This document shows, piece after piece, positions 15,620-24,170 of a stretch of 64,000 nucleotides of DNA. The notes under the pieces were generated by a model. It was not told the origin of the DNA and did not search any database. It worked only from the letters and a program-made list of their open reading frames with translations. How positions within the stretch are numbered: the first letter of the stretch is position 1; every line of letters starts with the position of its first letter. The translations under genes were made by a program, and so were the position numbers. The stretch is from the NCBI RefSeq assembly GCF_000372645.1, contig NZ_APMP01000010.1:62001-126000 (forward strand), in the 5' to 3' direction. The stretch comes from Caulobacter vibrioides OR37 (lineage in GTDB: Bacteria > Pseudomonadota > Alphaproteobacteria > Caulobacterales > Caulobacteraceae).

Positions 15620-17272
15620 TCATTTCTCGCCTCGCGCAACCCGCACCCAGTCGAAGTCGGCCACGCCTTCTATGGTCCGCGCTGGATCGCCGTAGCTGAA
15701 CAGCGCGGGACGCGAGCCCTTCCACCAGCTGAAGCGCGGAAGAGTCGCTTCGCCGGCATGGATGAAGGTCTTGCCGCCGTCGAGGCTGTAGCTGTAACGG
15801 GCGATCTGGTCGGCGACGGCCACGCGCAGAGTAACGGTCCGCCCCGGAAGCGACGGCCCAAGTGTGTCGTGGCCCATTGACGAAAAGACGATCCGCGGCG
15901 CGCCGTCGGTCTTGAGGACGCCGATGGCGCTGACGCCGGCCCCGAACATCGCGAGGCCCGCCCGCTGCCCATCGACGAGGCCGCCCGCATCGAGACGCGT
16001 GGTGATGACGGAGGTCAGGCTTTGCAGCGACTGGGTCAGCGTATTGCGGGCGCTCACCAAATTGGGCGCGGCGCGGCCGGTCAGACGCAGGAAGCCGGGG
16101 CGCGCGGTGAGACTCCATCGCCGATCATCGGGATTGTGGTTCCATTCCCACTGCGGCCCCAGGGTGGCGCGGTTGAACATGTCGGACGTCTGGGGCGAAA
16201 CCGACGGGAAGCGCCCGCCCACGTCCGGCATGACGTGCTCGGCGACCGGCTGGCCCGCGGTCTCTTCAGGCCCGGCGCCGGGGATCGGCTCTCCGATGAA
16301 CGGCCAATCGTCTTTCCAAACGACGGGCTGCAGATGAACGATGCGCCCATAGGCTCCCGCGCTGTTGAAGTGCACGAACCAGCCCTGCCCGGACGGGGTC
16401 TCGACCCAGCCGCCTTGGTGCGGGCCCTTTAGCGCGGACTTGCCAGGGGCCAGGATGACCCGGCGCTCGTAAGGCCCCCACGGGCTCTTGGCGCGCAGCG
16501 CGACCTGGGGGCCGGTCTCCACCCCGCCGATCGGCGCGAAAATGTAATAGTAGCCGCCGCGCTTGTAGAGCTTGGGCCCTTCCAGGACGGGCAGCACCTT
16601 GGCGTCCTCGACGATCACCGTCCCTGGATCGAGGACCGACTTCCCGTCCGGCGCCATGCGATGCAGCACGAGCGGCCCCGCCCCCACCTTGCCATGGACG
16701 AGATAGGCTTGGCCGTCGTCGTCCCAGAACGGACAGGGATCCTCCAGACCGGGACCGGAGATCACCGCGACGGGCGGGCTCCAGGGCCCTTCGGGACGGG
16801 CCGCGGTCGACATGAAGATCCCCTCGTAGGGGGTCGCGAAATAGACGTAGAACAGTCCGCCGTGATGCCGGATCGACGGCGCCCAGACCCCGCCGGCGTA
16901 GCGCTGGCCGGAAGCGCGCATCTCCCGGGGCATTCGCGCTCCGGCGTCGTCGGTGGGAACGGGCCCGGGCAGATCGTACTCGGGCGCGAACGGCAACCTT
17001 GGCAGGACGTGACCGACGATCGTCCAGTGCACGAGATCCTTGGACGACAGGATGGGTACGCCGGGCGAGAAGTGAAAGCTGGACGCCACGAGATAATAGG
17101 TGTCGCCCACGCGGATGACGTCGGGATCGGAATAGTCCGCCGGCAAGATCGGATTGCGGTAGACCGCCGGCGCCGGCCCTGAGGAGGACGCGGCTTCAAT
17201 CGCCGCCGCGTGAGCCTGGCCGGCCAGCGCCGCGCCAGCCATCCCGAGGGCCGCGAACCATTTTACGCGCAT
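15620..17272 (-). CDS. Glycoside hydrolase family 43 with C-terminal lectin-like domain (arabinofuranosidase/xylosidase type)
   Basis: 550 residues from the ATG at 17272, which begins a clear signal peptide (MRVKWFAALGMAGAALAGQAHA); the frame continues 36 codons upstream without one. The five-bladed propeller carries the GH43 catalytic set: the general base Asp in NPILPADYSDPDVIRVGDTYY, the pKa-modulating Asp in GLEDPCPFWDDDG and the acid Glu in VLEGPKLYKRGGYYY. The second half (about 330-550) is a beta-sandwich of the DUF1349/xylosidase C-terminal kind (WEWNHNPDDRRWSL). In the pectin context it most likely removes arabinose or xylose side chains from rhamnogalacturonan or xylogalacturonan. 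It converges on the GH28 gene upstream and overlaps no other gene. Confidence 0.9.
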   Translation of the reverse strand: MRVKWFAALGMAGAALAGQAHAAAIEAASSSGPAPAVYRNPILPADYSDPDVIRVGDTYYLVASSFHFSPGVPILSSKDLVHWTIVGHVLPRLPFAPEYDLPGPVPTDDAGARMPREMRASGQRYAGGVWAPSIRHHGGLFYVYFATPYEGIFMSTAARPEGPWSPPVAVISGPGLEDPCPFWDDDGQAYLVHGKVGAGPLVLHRMAPDGKSVLDPGTVIVEDAKVLPVLEGPKLYKRGGYYYIFAPIGGVETGPQVALRAKSPWGPYERRVILAPGKSALKGPHQGGWVETPSGQGWFVHFNSAGAYGRIVHLQPVVWKDDWPFIGEPIPGAGPEETAGQPVAEHVMPDVGGRFPSVSPQTSDMFNRATLGPQWEWNHNPDDRRWSLTARPGFLRLTGRAAPNLVSARNTLTQSLQSLTSVITTRLDAGGLVDGQRAGLAMFGAGVSAIGVLKTDGAPRIVFSSMGHDTLGPSLPGRTVTLRVAVADQIARYSYSLDGGKTFIHAGEATLPRFSWWKGSRPALFSYGDPARTIEGVADFDWVRVARGEK

Positions 17273-17321
17273 CACATCGACCTTGGACGGAGATGAGGAC
17301 CGCCGACCCAACGGAACGGGC

Positions 17322-18905
17322 CTAGAAGGTTTGGCTGACGGTCTCGTCAAAGCGACGGTCCTCGATCCAGCGACTGCCAAACGATCTGAAGGCGCTCACC
17401 TGATCCAGATGAAAGCTCGGCCCCTTGGGCAACCGCAGACGGAAGAAATCGGCCTCGACCACGTCGTTCAGCCAAAACGCCGGTCGGGCGTCGGCTGTCT
17501 CGGTGACGATCTCGACATTGCTCATCTCGATGTTGCGGGCATGGCGGATGAAGAACCCCGTCGCCGGCAGGTCGCCGAACATGTCCGGATCCGGATAGGC
17601 CTTGTCGGCCTCGGGCGGATTCCGCTTGGCAAGTTCGCTCGAGCCGCCCCCCAACTGATGGAAATAGACGTCGCTGATCTTGACGTCCTCGACGGGATGG
17701 CCGGCGACGCCGGCGATGATCGAGGGCTGCGGCGTCGCGCCATAGCTGACGATGTTCTGGATCGTGATGCGACGCAGCTTGCCGACGGGAACGCCCGCCG
17801 GACCGCGCATGCGGCTGCCCAGGCGCAGGAACAACGGCGGGAACCCCAGACCGCGCATGGTGATGTTGCTGATGGCGATATCCTCGGTGAGCGCGCCGTC
17901 CATGGTCTCAAGCGCGATGCCGTAGCAGTGGTCGAAGACGCAGTTGGTGATCGTCACGTTCTTGAAGCCGCCGTTCGACTCCGTTCCGAGCTTGATCCGG
18001 CCATAGCCGTGGAAACTGGCGGGCATTGTCTTCCAAGAGCCGTCGACGACCGAGCCCATCTCGTAATTGCCGGTCAGATAGCAGTCGGAGATCGTCAGGT
18101 TCTCGGTCGGCCGAGCATAGCCGAGCGCGAACGAGCTCTTGGGGCAGATGCCGTCGTCCCACGGCGAATTGATCGTGCAGTTGGTGACCCGGACGTTGCG
18201 GCAGCAGTCGATGTCGAGGCCGTCGCGATTGGTGTCGACGATCAGGTTGTCGATCGTCATGTTGTCGACGCCCGTCGCCAGCAGCGCGAACCACCCGCCC
18301 CGCAGGATCTTGAAGTCGCGCAAGAGCACATTGCGGCAGTTCTTCAGGGCGATCGCCTTGTCACCGACGCCCGGGCCGGAAACATCCGGAGGATCGTCGG
18401 CGAAGCGGTGGCCGCGGGTCAGTCCCCTGCCCCAGATCAGCCCTGGCCCGGTTATGGCGATGTCATTCAGGCCTTCGCCGAAAATCAGGCTGTTGGCCCA
18501 ATGGCTGTGGCCATAGTCCTGATAGGCGTTGCCCGCGCCGGGGCCGGGGTCATCGTAGCCGTTCGGGGCGACGCCGGTCGGCTCGGCCGCCAGGATCACG
18601 GCTCCCTGATCAAGATGCAGCGTGACCTTGCTCTTCAGGCGGATCGTATAACAGGCGTAGGTTCCCGCCGGGAAATAGACGGTCCCGCCGCCCAGCGCCG
18701 CGGCGTGATCGATCGCCTTGTTGATGGCTGGAGAGTCGATTGTCGCGCCGTCGGCTCGCGCGCCGAAGTCGCGGACATTGACCCCTCGGGGCGGTGCGCC
18801 AACGGCCGGTCCCGCCTTGCCCGCGGCGCGGGCGGGATGATCCGACGCCATGGCGCCGACGCCGACGAGGCCGCCCAGCACCAGCCCTCTACGATCCATG
18901 CGCAT
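17322..18905 (-). CDS. GH28-like beta-helix glycosidase (rhamnogalacturonan type)
   Basis: 527 residues from the ATG at 18905 (GGGAGG 4 bases upstream; a second ATG two codons on is equally placed). A Tat-like signal (DRRGLVLGGLVGVGA) leads into a pectinase fold that opens with NVRDFGARADGATIDSPAINKAID. The sites corresponding to GH28 NTD and DD are NRDGLDID and SPWDDGICPKSS. The usual catalytic GHG is replaced: the matching turn reads KLGTESNGGFKNV without His. This points away from classical polygalacturonase and toward rhamnogalacturonan or other modified backbones. The gene lies 49 bases upstream of GH43 in the same direction and is divergent from the LacI regulator across three candidate operators. 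Confidence 0.85.
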   Translation of the reverse strand: MRMDRRGLVLGGLVGVGAMASDHPARAAGKAGPAVGAPPRGVNVRDFGARADGATIDSPAINKAIDHAAALGGGTVYFPAGTYACYTIRLKSKVTLHLDQGAVILAAEPTGVAPNGYDDPGPGAGNAYQDYGHSHWANSLIFGEGLNDIAITGPGLIWGRGLTRGHRFADDPPDVSGPGVGDKAIALKNCRNVLLRDFKILRGGWFALLATGVDNMTIDNLIVDTNRDGLDIDCCRNVRVTNCTINSPWDDGICPKSSFALGYARPTENLTISDCYLTGNYEMGSVVDGSWKTMPASFHGYGRIKLGTESNGGFKNVTITNCVFDHCYGIALETMDGALTEDIAISNITMRGLGFPPLFLRLGSRMRGPAGVPVGKLRRITIQNIVSYGATPQPSIIAGVAGHPVEDVKISDVYFHQLGGGSSELAKRNPPEADKAYPDPDMFGDLPATGFFIRHARNIEMSNVEIVTETADARPAFWLNDVVEADFFRLRLPKGPSFHLDQVSAFRSFGSRWIEDRRFDETVSQTF

Positions 18906-18980
18906 CGTTCCTCCCGCTGCCCGTTCCTCGGGTCTCGGCTTCATGCAAACAAGGCGGACGGAAAGCTGTCAACGTCGAAA

Positions 18981-19040
18981 TGTTACCGGTAGCAAGGATA
19001 ATGCTAGCGTTGGCACGACATGGCGCCAGCGCTAGCTCCA
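18981..19040. promoter_or_regulatory. Cluster of three LacI-type operators in the divergent GH28-like / lacI promoter
   Basis: TGTTACCGGTAGCA (18981-18994) is palindromic at all but one pair. TGCTAGCGTTGGCA (19002-19015) is a weaker dyad with the same TGnTA...nnGCA ends. GCCAGCGCTAGC (19025-19036) is a third dyad centred on AGCGCT. They lie between the beta-helix gene (start 18905) and the lacI start (19097), which suggests autoregulation plus control of the GH28/GH43 operon. LacI-family sites with a central CG are well known; binding here is inferred. Confidence 0.65.
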
Positions 19041-19096
19041 TCTCTTGCGCTTTGGATACAGAAGCTTAATCGTTCTCCCGAGGGGAGCCCAAAAGC

Positions 19097-20149
19097 ATGA
19101 TCGGGAAAGATCCCGCCGCCAGCCTGTCGGTCACGATCGATGACGTCGCCAGAGCGGCTGGCGTCTCCATCAGAACCGTCTCGAGGGTGCTCAACGACTC
19201 GCCCAAGGTCGGGGGAGCAACCCGCGAAGCGGTGCAGGCGATCATTCGGGAGCTTGGTTACAGCCCCAGCGCCAGGGCCCGGGCCTTGGCCACGGGTCGC
19301 TCCAATCTCATCGCCGTGGTCCAGGATGACCCCAACGCCCACGTGATTGGCGTGATGCAGCGGGGCATCGCCAATGTCTGCGCGCGGCATGGCTTTGAAC
19401 TCGTCGTCCATCCGGTCCGATTCAGCGATCCCGACGTCGCCCAGAACGTCGAGAGGTTCGCTCGGCGTTCGCGGGTCGACGGCCTGATTGTCTTGCCCCC
19501 GGCTTCGGAAATCGATGCGATCCCCCAGCGCCTGACGGCCATGGGTGTGCCGTCGATTGGCATCGCCTCGATCGATGTGACGGCTTACCCTTGTATGCTG
19601 ATCAGCGATGAGCGATCCGCCGCCGCCGAGCTCGGCCGCCACCTGCTGCAGCTCGGACACAGACGGATCGCCATAATCGAGGGTCCCCCTCGCTTCCAAT
19701 CGGCTCAACAGCGCAAGGCGGGTTTCTTGGAGGCGCTGGCGACGTCCGGCGCGCCCGTTGAACTTGAACGGCGCGAGGGCGACTACGGCTTTGAAAGCGG
19801 CATGACCGCGGCGGCTTCGTTGCTTGGCATGAAGGCGCGCCCAACCGCGATTTTCGCCTGTAACGACATCATGGCCGCCGCGGTGGTCAAGGCCGCGCGC
19901 GAAGCCGGCCTCGATATGCCAAGCCAACTCTCCGTCGCCGGCTTCGACGATTCCGATCTGGCCTCGATGATCTCTCCGGCTCTGACGACGATAAGACGGC
20001 CGCTCAGCGATATGGCGGAAACAGCCACTGAGCGGCTGCTGGCGATGATCAATGATCGACCGCCCGAGCTTCGCCGACAGGCGGTGCCCTTGAGCGTTGT
20101 GCGCAGGCAATCGACCACCGCTATTGGAGTTGGCGACGCCCGCACGTGA
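19097..20149 (+). CDS. LacI-family transcriptional repressor of the pectin/rhamnogalacturonan region
   Basis: 350 residues. An N-terminal LacI helix-turn-helix (TIDDVARAAGVSIRTVSRVLNDSPKVGGATREAVQAIIRELGYSP, about residues 15-60) and hinge (ARARALATGRSN) are followed by a periplasmic-binding-protein-like sensor ending in the family-typical VAGFDDSDLASMISPALTTIRRP. The strong operators in its own promoter, and ACCGGT-centred palindromes upstream of the GH105 gene (20367) and the receptor at 29021-31717 (31744), make it the likely local regulator. Its inducer is probably a pectin breakdown product. GAGGGGAGC precedes the ATG by about 9 bases. Confidence 0.92.
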   Translation: MIGKDPAASLSVTIDDVARAAGVSIRTVSRVLNDSPKVGGATREAVQAIIRELGYSPSARARALATGRSNLIAVVQDDPNAHVIGVMQRGIANVCARHGFELVVHPVRFSDPDVAQNVERFARRSRVDGLIVLPPASEIDAIPQRLTAMGVPSIGIASIDVTAYPCMLISDERSAAAELGRHLLQLGHRRIAIIEGPPRFQSAQQRKAGFLEALATSGAPVELERREGDYGFESGMTAAASLLGMKARPTAIFACNDIMAAAVVKAAREAGLDMPSQLSVAGFDDSDLASMISPALTTIRRPLSDMAETATERLLAMINDRPPELRRQAVPLSVVRRQSTTAIGVGDART

Positions 20150-20338
20150 GGGGAGGCGCAAGCGGACATGTTCGCCAAGGATACGCCCCGCGCCATGCGC
20201 CCAAGGCTCTTGAAGCGGCGCGGACCATCGGCTTCGAACTTGGGCTTTCCGCCTGAGGGCCGACAACGTCCACGCCGTCGCCGATGAGGCCTCGGCGCGG
20301 CAAAAGCCTCTCTGACCAACTTTCCAACCCTTCCATTT

Positions 20339-20380
20339 TGTGGCACAGAATTCCACATAATGACAATGACACCGGTTGCA
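20339..20380 (+). promoter_or_regulatory. Paired operators upstream of the GH105-DUF4861 gene
   Basis: Two elements lie side by side. TTGTGG (20338-20343) and CCACAT (20353-20358) form a dyad with matching AT flanks around a 9-base spacer. Ten bases further, TGACACCGGTTGCA (20367-20380) is a LacI-type near-palindrome. The start codon is at 20407, so the second site probably overlaps or follows the promoter. The rest of the 257-base gap 20150-20406 shows no gene. Confidence 0.6.
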
Positions 20381-20406
20381 GTGGCATTGCGCGGAGGAAA
20401 TCAGGG

Positions 20407-22683
20407 ATGTTTGGAGTCTTCTTCACCCCCCGCGGCTTGATCGCTGTCGCTCTGGCCGGAACGGCGTTGGCGAGCGGTGCGACCGCGGCCGCCACGCCAG
20501 CGCGCGCGCCACATTCGGTCACTGGAAAGACCGTCTCGACGAAGCAGGAGGCGCTGCCTTCGCGCGAGGCGGTGCTGACCGTATTGAACCGCGCGAATTC
20601 CGCGCAGATGAAGGCCATGCGCGCCGAGCCTATTCCGCTGACCACGGGCGGCGCGGTGCGTGAGATCTCGTCCAACTGGGTCTCGGCGACCTATTACGTC
20701 GGCGCCGCGCGCCTGGCCCGCGTGACGCAGGACAAGGAAACCCTGAAGTTCCTGACCGACGCCGCCGAGCACTACAACTACGCCCTGCGCGGGGCGAAGT
20801 CGGGCAAGGCCATGCTGAACGCCGACGAGATGGCGATCGGCGATCTCTATGAAGAGCTCTACGCCCGTCGCCGCCAGGAAGGCGTGATCATGCCCCTGCG
20901 CCAGCGCCTGGACTGGGCGCTGCCGCACCTGACGCGCCAGCCGATCCCCGAGCATCTGGTCTGGTGGTGGAGCGACGCCCTGTTCATGGCGCCTCCGGTC
21001 CTGGCCAGGATGAGCGCCCTGACCGGCGACGCCAAGTACCTCAAGGCGATGGACACCCAGTGGTGGCGCACCTTCGCCCGGCTCTACGATCCGGACGAGA
21101 GCCTGTATTATCGCGACGAGCGCTTCATCGAGCGCCGCGACGAACAAGGGCGAAAGCTCTTCTGGTCGCGCGGCAACGGCTGGGTGATGGGCGGCATGGC
21201 CAGGGTGCTCGAGGCGATGCCGGCCGACTACATCCAGCGGCCGCGCTACATCGCCATCTTCCAAGCCATGGCCAAGCGGATCGCCGGCCTGCAACGCGCC
21301 GACGGCCTGTGGCCCTCCAGCCTGTTGCAGCCGGACAGGTTCCCGGAGGCCGAAACCTCGGGGTCGGCCTTCTTCGTCTATGCCCTGGCCTGGGGGATCA
21401 ACCACGGCGTCCTGGATCGCGCGACCTACCTGCCGACGGTCGTCAAGGGCTGGAAGGGCCTGGAAGCCCAGGTTCTGCCCAACGGCATGCTCGGCGCGGT
21501 GCAGAAGACCGGCGACCAGCCCGTCGCCACGGCTCCCGACGACATTGGTCCCTACGGCGCCGGGGCCTTCCTGCTGGCCGGCCTTGAGGTCATGAATCTT
21601 GGCGAGCCGGCGACCGCCCTGCCCCTGGCCGAGCCCTCGCCAGACGCCGCCGCCTTCGTCGCCGCCACCAGCCCGACGCCGGCCGCGCCGCGCACCGTGC
21701 GCGGCCCGGAAGAAGAAGCCCGACACGCCACGGAGATGAAGGCGGTCGCCGCCCTCGCCTATGATCCGGCGATCGAGGGGCCGGGCCTTGCGCCCGCGCG
21801 GGTTCCGCCCGCCGCGCCGGGCCAACCGACGCCTCCGAAGATGATTTACCGCATGGCCCCGCCGCCCGTGGGCCAGGACAAGCCGCGCGCCACGGTTCGC
21901 TACGCGCCCGAGCGCTATGACGACATCCTGTGGGAGAACGACCGGACGGCCCACCGCATCTACGGTCCGGCCCTGGAGCAGTACGAACCGCCCTCCAGCT
22001 CGGGCATCGACGCCTGGGGCAAGAGCGTCCGCTATCCGTTCATGACCCGCCAGCTGAGGACCGGCGATCAGCACGCCTACCACGGCGAAGGCGTCGACTA
22101 TTACAACGTCAAGACCTGGCGCGGCGCGGGCGGCCTGGGCGTCTGGGACGGCGGCAGGCTTTGGGTGTCGCGAAACTGGAAGGACTACAAGATCCTGAAG
22201 GATGGCCCGGACGTCGCGTCGTTCAGGGTCAGCTATGCGCCCTGGAAGGTCGGACAAAAGCGCCAGGTCTGGGAGACGCGGACCTTCGCCCTGCCCTTGG
22301 GTACGAACTTCACGCGAATGGTCTCGACCTTCGGCTCGAACGCCAAGGCGCCGATCACCGTGGCCATCGGGATAACCAAGGCCCCGACCGCCAAGACGGC
22401 CGGCGACCTGCGCGCCGACAAGGCCAGGGGCGTGTTCTCATTCTGGGACGTCACCGATCCCGACAAGGGCGCGATGGGCGTCGCCCTGCTGGTCGACCCG
22501 CGCCAGATCGTCGACCTGGTCGAGACCGAGAGCGACTGGCTGGTTCTAGTCAAGGTCACGCCCGGCAAGCCGTTCGTCTACTACATGGGCGCGGCCTGGG
22601 ACAAAGGCCTGGACTTCCACTCGCGCGCGGACTGGGAGACCTACGTCTTCGCCCAGAAGCCCGACTTCAACCCGGCGCGCTAA
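20407..22683 (+). CDS. GH105 unsaturated rhamnogalacturonyl hydrolase fused to a DUF4861 domain
   Basis: 758 residues from the ATG at 20407 (GGAGG 9 bases upstream), starting with a signal peptide that ends near residue 29 (SGATAAA). The first module (about 45-400) is a GH88/GH105 six-hairpin enzyme with VWWWSDALFMAPPVLARM, whose Asp is the presumed acid/base, SRGNGWVMGGMARVLE and ETSGSAFFVYALAWGI. Such enzymes hydrate the unsaturated galacturonosyl end left by lyases. A Pro/Ala-rich linker (about 405-490) leads to a DUF4861 domain (about 490-758; PERYDDILWENDRTAHRIYGPALE, GIDAWGKSVRYP, HGEGVDYYNVKTWRGAGGLGVWDGG). The second module's role is unknown. The GH28-like gene at 22757 follows 73 bases downstream. 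Confidence 0.9.
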   Translation: MFGVFFTPRGLIAVALAGTALASGATAAATPARAPHSVTGKTVSTKQEALPSREAVLTVLNRANSAQMKAMRAEPIPLTTGGAVREISSNWVSATYYVGAARLARVTQDKETLKFLTDAAEHYNYALRGAKSGKAMLNADEMAIGDLYEELYARRRQEGVIMPLRQRLDWALPHLTRQPIPEHLVWWWSDALFMAPPVLARMSALTGDAKYLKAMDTQWWRTFARLYDPDESLYYRDERFIERRDEQGRKLFWSRGNGWVMGGMARVLEAMPADYIQRPRYIAIFQAMAKRIAGLQRADGLWPSSLLQPDRFPEAETSGSAFFVYALAWGINHGVLDRATYLPTVVKGWKGLEAQVLPNGMLGAVQKTGDQPVATAPDDIGPYGAGAFLLAGLEVMNLGEPATALPLAEPSPDAAAFVAATSPTPAAPRTVRGPEEEARHATEMKAVAALAYDPAIEGPGLAPARVPPAAPGQPTPPKMIYRMAPPPVGQDKPRATVRYAPERYDDILWENDRTAHRIYGPALEQYEPPSSSGIDAWGKSVRYPFMTRQLRTGDQHAYHGEGVDYYNVKTWRGAGGLGVWDGGRLWVSRNWKDYKILKDGPDVASFRVSYAPWKVGQKRQVWETRTFALPLGTNFTRMVSTFGSNAKAPITVAIGITKAPTAKTAGDLRADKARGVFSFWDVTDPDKGAMGVALLVDPRQIVDLVETESDWLVLVKVTPGKPFVYYMGAAWDKGLDFHSRADWETYVFAQKPDFNPAR

Positions 22684-22756
22684 GCCGAACTGCCGGCCCG
22701 CGCGGTCGAGGTCGGTTCCCGCTTCCACCCCTTCACTTTCAGCGCCTGAGGCTCCC

Positions 22757-24118
22757 ATGCAACGACGCGCTCTTCTCCAGCTCGGTCTCGTGGCCGCTTC
22801 CGCCCCCACCCTGGCGCTCGCCGCCGGCAAGGCGATCTTGGCCAACGCCCACGGCGCGATCGGCGACGGCGAGACCCTGAACACCAAGGCAATCCAGGCC
22901 GCCATCGACGCGGCCGCCAAGACCGGCGCGACGGTCGCGCTGAAACCCGGCGTCTATCGCACCGGCGCGATCTTCCTGAAGTCGGGCGTCACCCTGCGGC
23001 TGGACAAGGGCGTGACCCTGCTGGGCTCGCGGAACATCGCCGATTATCCCGAGATGCCGACCCGCGTCGCCGGCATCGAGCTCACCTGGCCGGCGGCGCT
23101 GGTGAACATCTACCGGCAAAAGAACGTTCGCATCGTCGGCGACGGGACGATCGACGGCGACGGCAAGGTGTTCTGGGACAGCTATTGGGCGCTTCGCCGC
23201 GAGTATGATCCCAAGGGGCTCCGCTGGGCCGCCGACTACGACTGCAAGCGCCCTCGCCTGATCCAGGTGTTCGACAGCGAGAAGATCGAGCTGGCCGGTC
23301 CGCGCCTGCGCCGCGCCGGCTTCTGGACCGTGCATGTCTGCTACTCGCGCGACATCCACGTCGCCGACCTGAACATCCGCAACAACGAAGGCGGCCGTGG
23401 TCCTTCGACCGATGGCGTCGATATCGACTCCTCGCACGACGTACTGGTCGAGCGGATCGACGTGGCCTGCAACGACGACGCCCTTTGCCTGAAGGCCGGC
23501 CGCGACGCCGACGGTCTGCGCGTGAACCGTCCGACCTACAACGTCACGATCCGCGATTGCGTGATCCGCGACGCCTCGGCGGGCGTCACCTTCGGCAGCG
23601 AAACCTCGGGCGGCTTCTACGACATCAAGGTTTCGGGCCTGACCGTGCACCACCCGACGCCGGTCGGCATCCTGTTCAAGTCGGCCCATACGCGCGGCGG
23701 AACGGTGAAGGATATCGATATCGCCGACATGCGGCTGCACGACGTCGCCACCGTGCTGCGGGTGAACCTGAACTGGAACCCCAGCTACAGCTACGCGGAG
23801 ATCCCGCGGGGCATGGCCGATGTGCCGCCCTACTGGAAAGTGATGACCCAGCACGTCCCGCCAGAGCAGGGTCGCTGCCGCCTGAGCGACGTGCGGATCA
23901 GCGACATCAAGGCTATCGGCGCCAAGACCGCGTTCGAGGTCGCCGCCTTCCCGGACCTGCCGCTGGAGCGCTTCGCGTTCGACGGTCTGGACCTGGACGC
24001 CCAGGCCGGCGGCCGCATCGCCAACGCCAAGGACTGGACCTTCACCCGCAGCAGGATCGACACCCTGGACGGCAGGCCGCCCGAGATCGCCGCCTCGACG
24101 GGCGTGAAGGGTCTCTAG
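22757..24118 (+). CDS. GH28-like beta-helix glycosidase, variant active site
   Basis: 453 residues with a short signal (MQRRALLQLGLVAASAPTLALA). The beta-helix begins ANAHGAIGDGETLNTKAIQAAIDAAAKTG. GH28-type sites are STDGVDIDSS near residue 216 and NDDALCLKAGRDADG near 239. The GHG motif is replaced by SAGVTFGSETSGG near 275, so the classical His is missing. VGILFKSAHTRGG fills the place of the RxK motif. This pattern, together with the GH105 gene upstream in the same operon, suggests action on rhamnogalacturonan or on lyase products rather than plain polygalacturonan. The gene converges on the DUF4450 gene with a 52-base gap. Confidence 0.87.
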   Translation: MQRRALLQLGLVAASAPTLALAAGKAILANAHGAIGDGETLNTKAIQAAIDAAAKTGATVALKPGVYRTGAIFLKSGVTLRLDKGVTLLGSRNIADYPEMPTRVAGIELTWPAALVNIYRQKNVRIVGDGTIDGDGKVFWDSYWALRREYDPKGLRWAADYDCKRPRLIQVFDSEKIELAGPRLRRAGFWTVHVCYSRDIHVADLNIRNNEGGRGPSTDGVDIDSSHDVLVERIDVACNDDALCLKAGRDADGLRVNRPTYNVTIRDCVIRDASAGVTFGSETSGGFYDIKVSGLTVHHPTPVGILFKSAHTRGGTVKDIDIADMRLHDVATVLRVNLNWNPSYSYAEIPRGMADVPPYWKVMTQHVPPEQGRCRLSDVRISDIKAIGAKTAFEVAAFPDLPLERFAFDGLDLDAQAGGRIANAKDWTFTRSRIDTLDGRPPEIAASTGVKGL

Positions 24119-24170
24119 CTCGAGGTCCGGGAGCGAGCGCCGAAGCCGCTCACGCTTTCGGTCGCCCGGC

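Noticed and set aside
17283..18992. 569-codon plus-strand frame over the beta-helix gene
   Set aside because: Antisense shadow of the GH28-like gene and runs into the operator region.
20401..22257. 618-codon minus-strand frame opposite GH105-DUF4861
   Set aside because: No family pattern, composition typical of antisense frames, and the plus strand encodes well-conserved domains.
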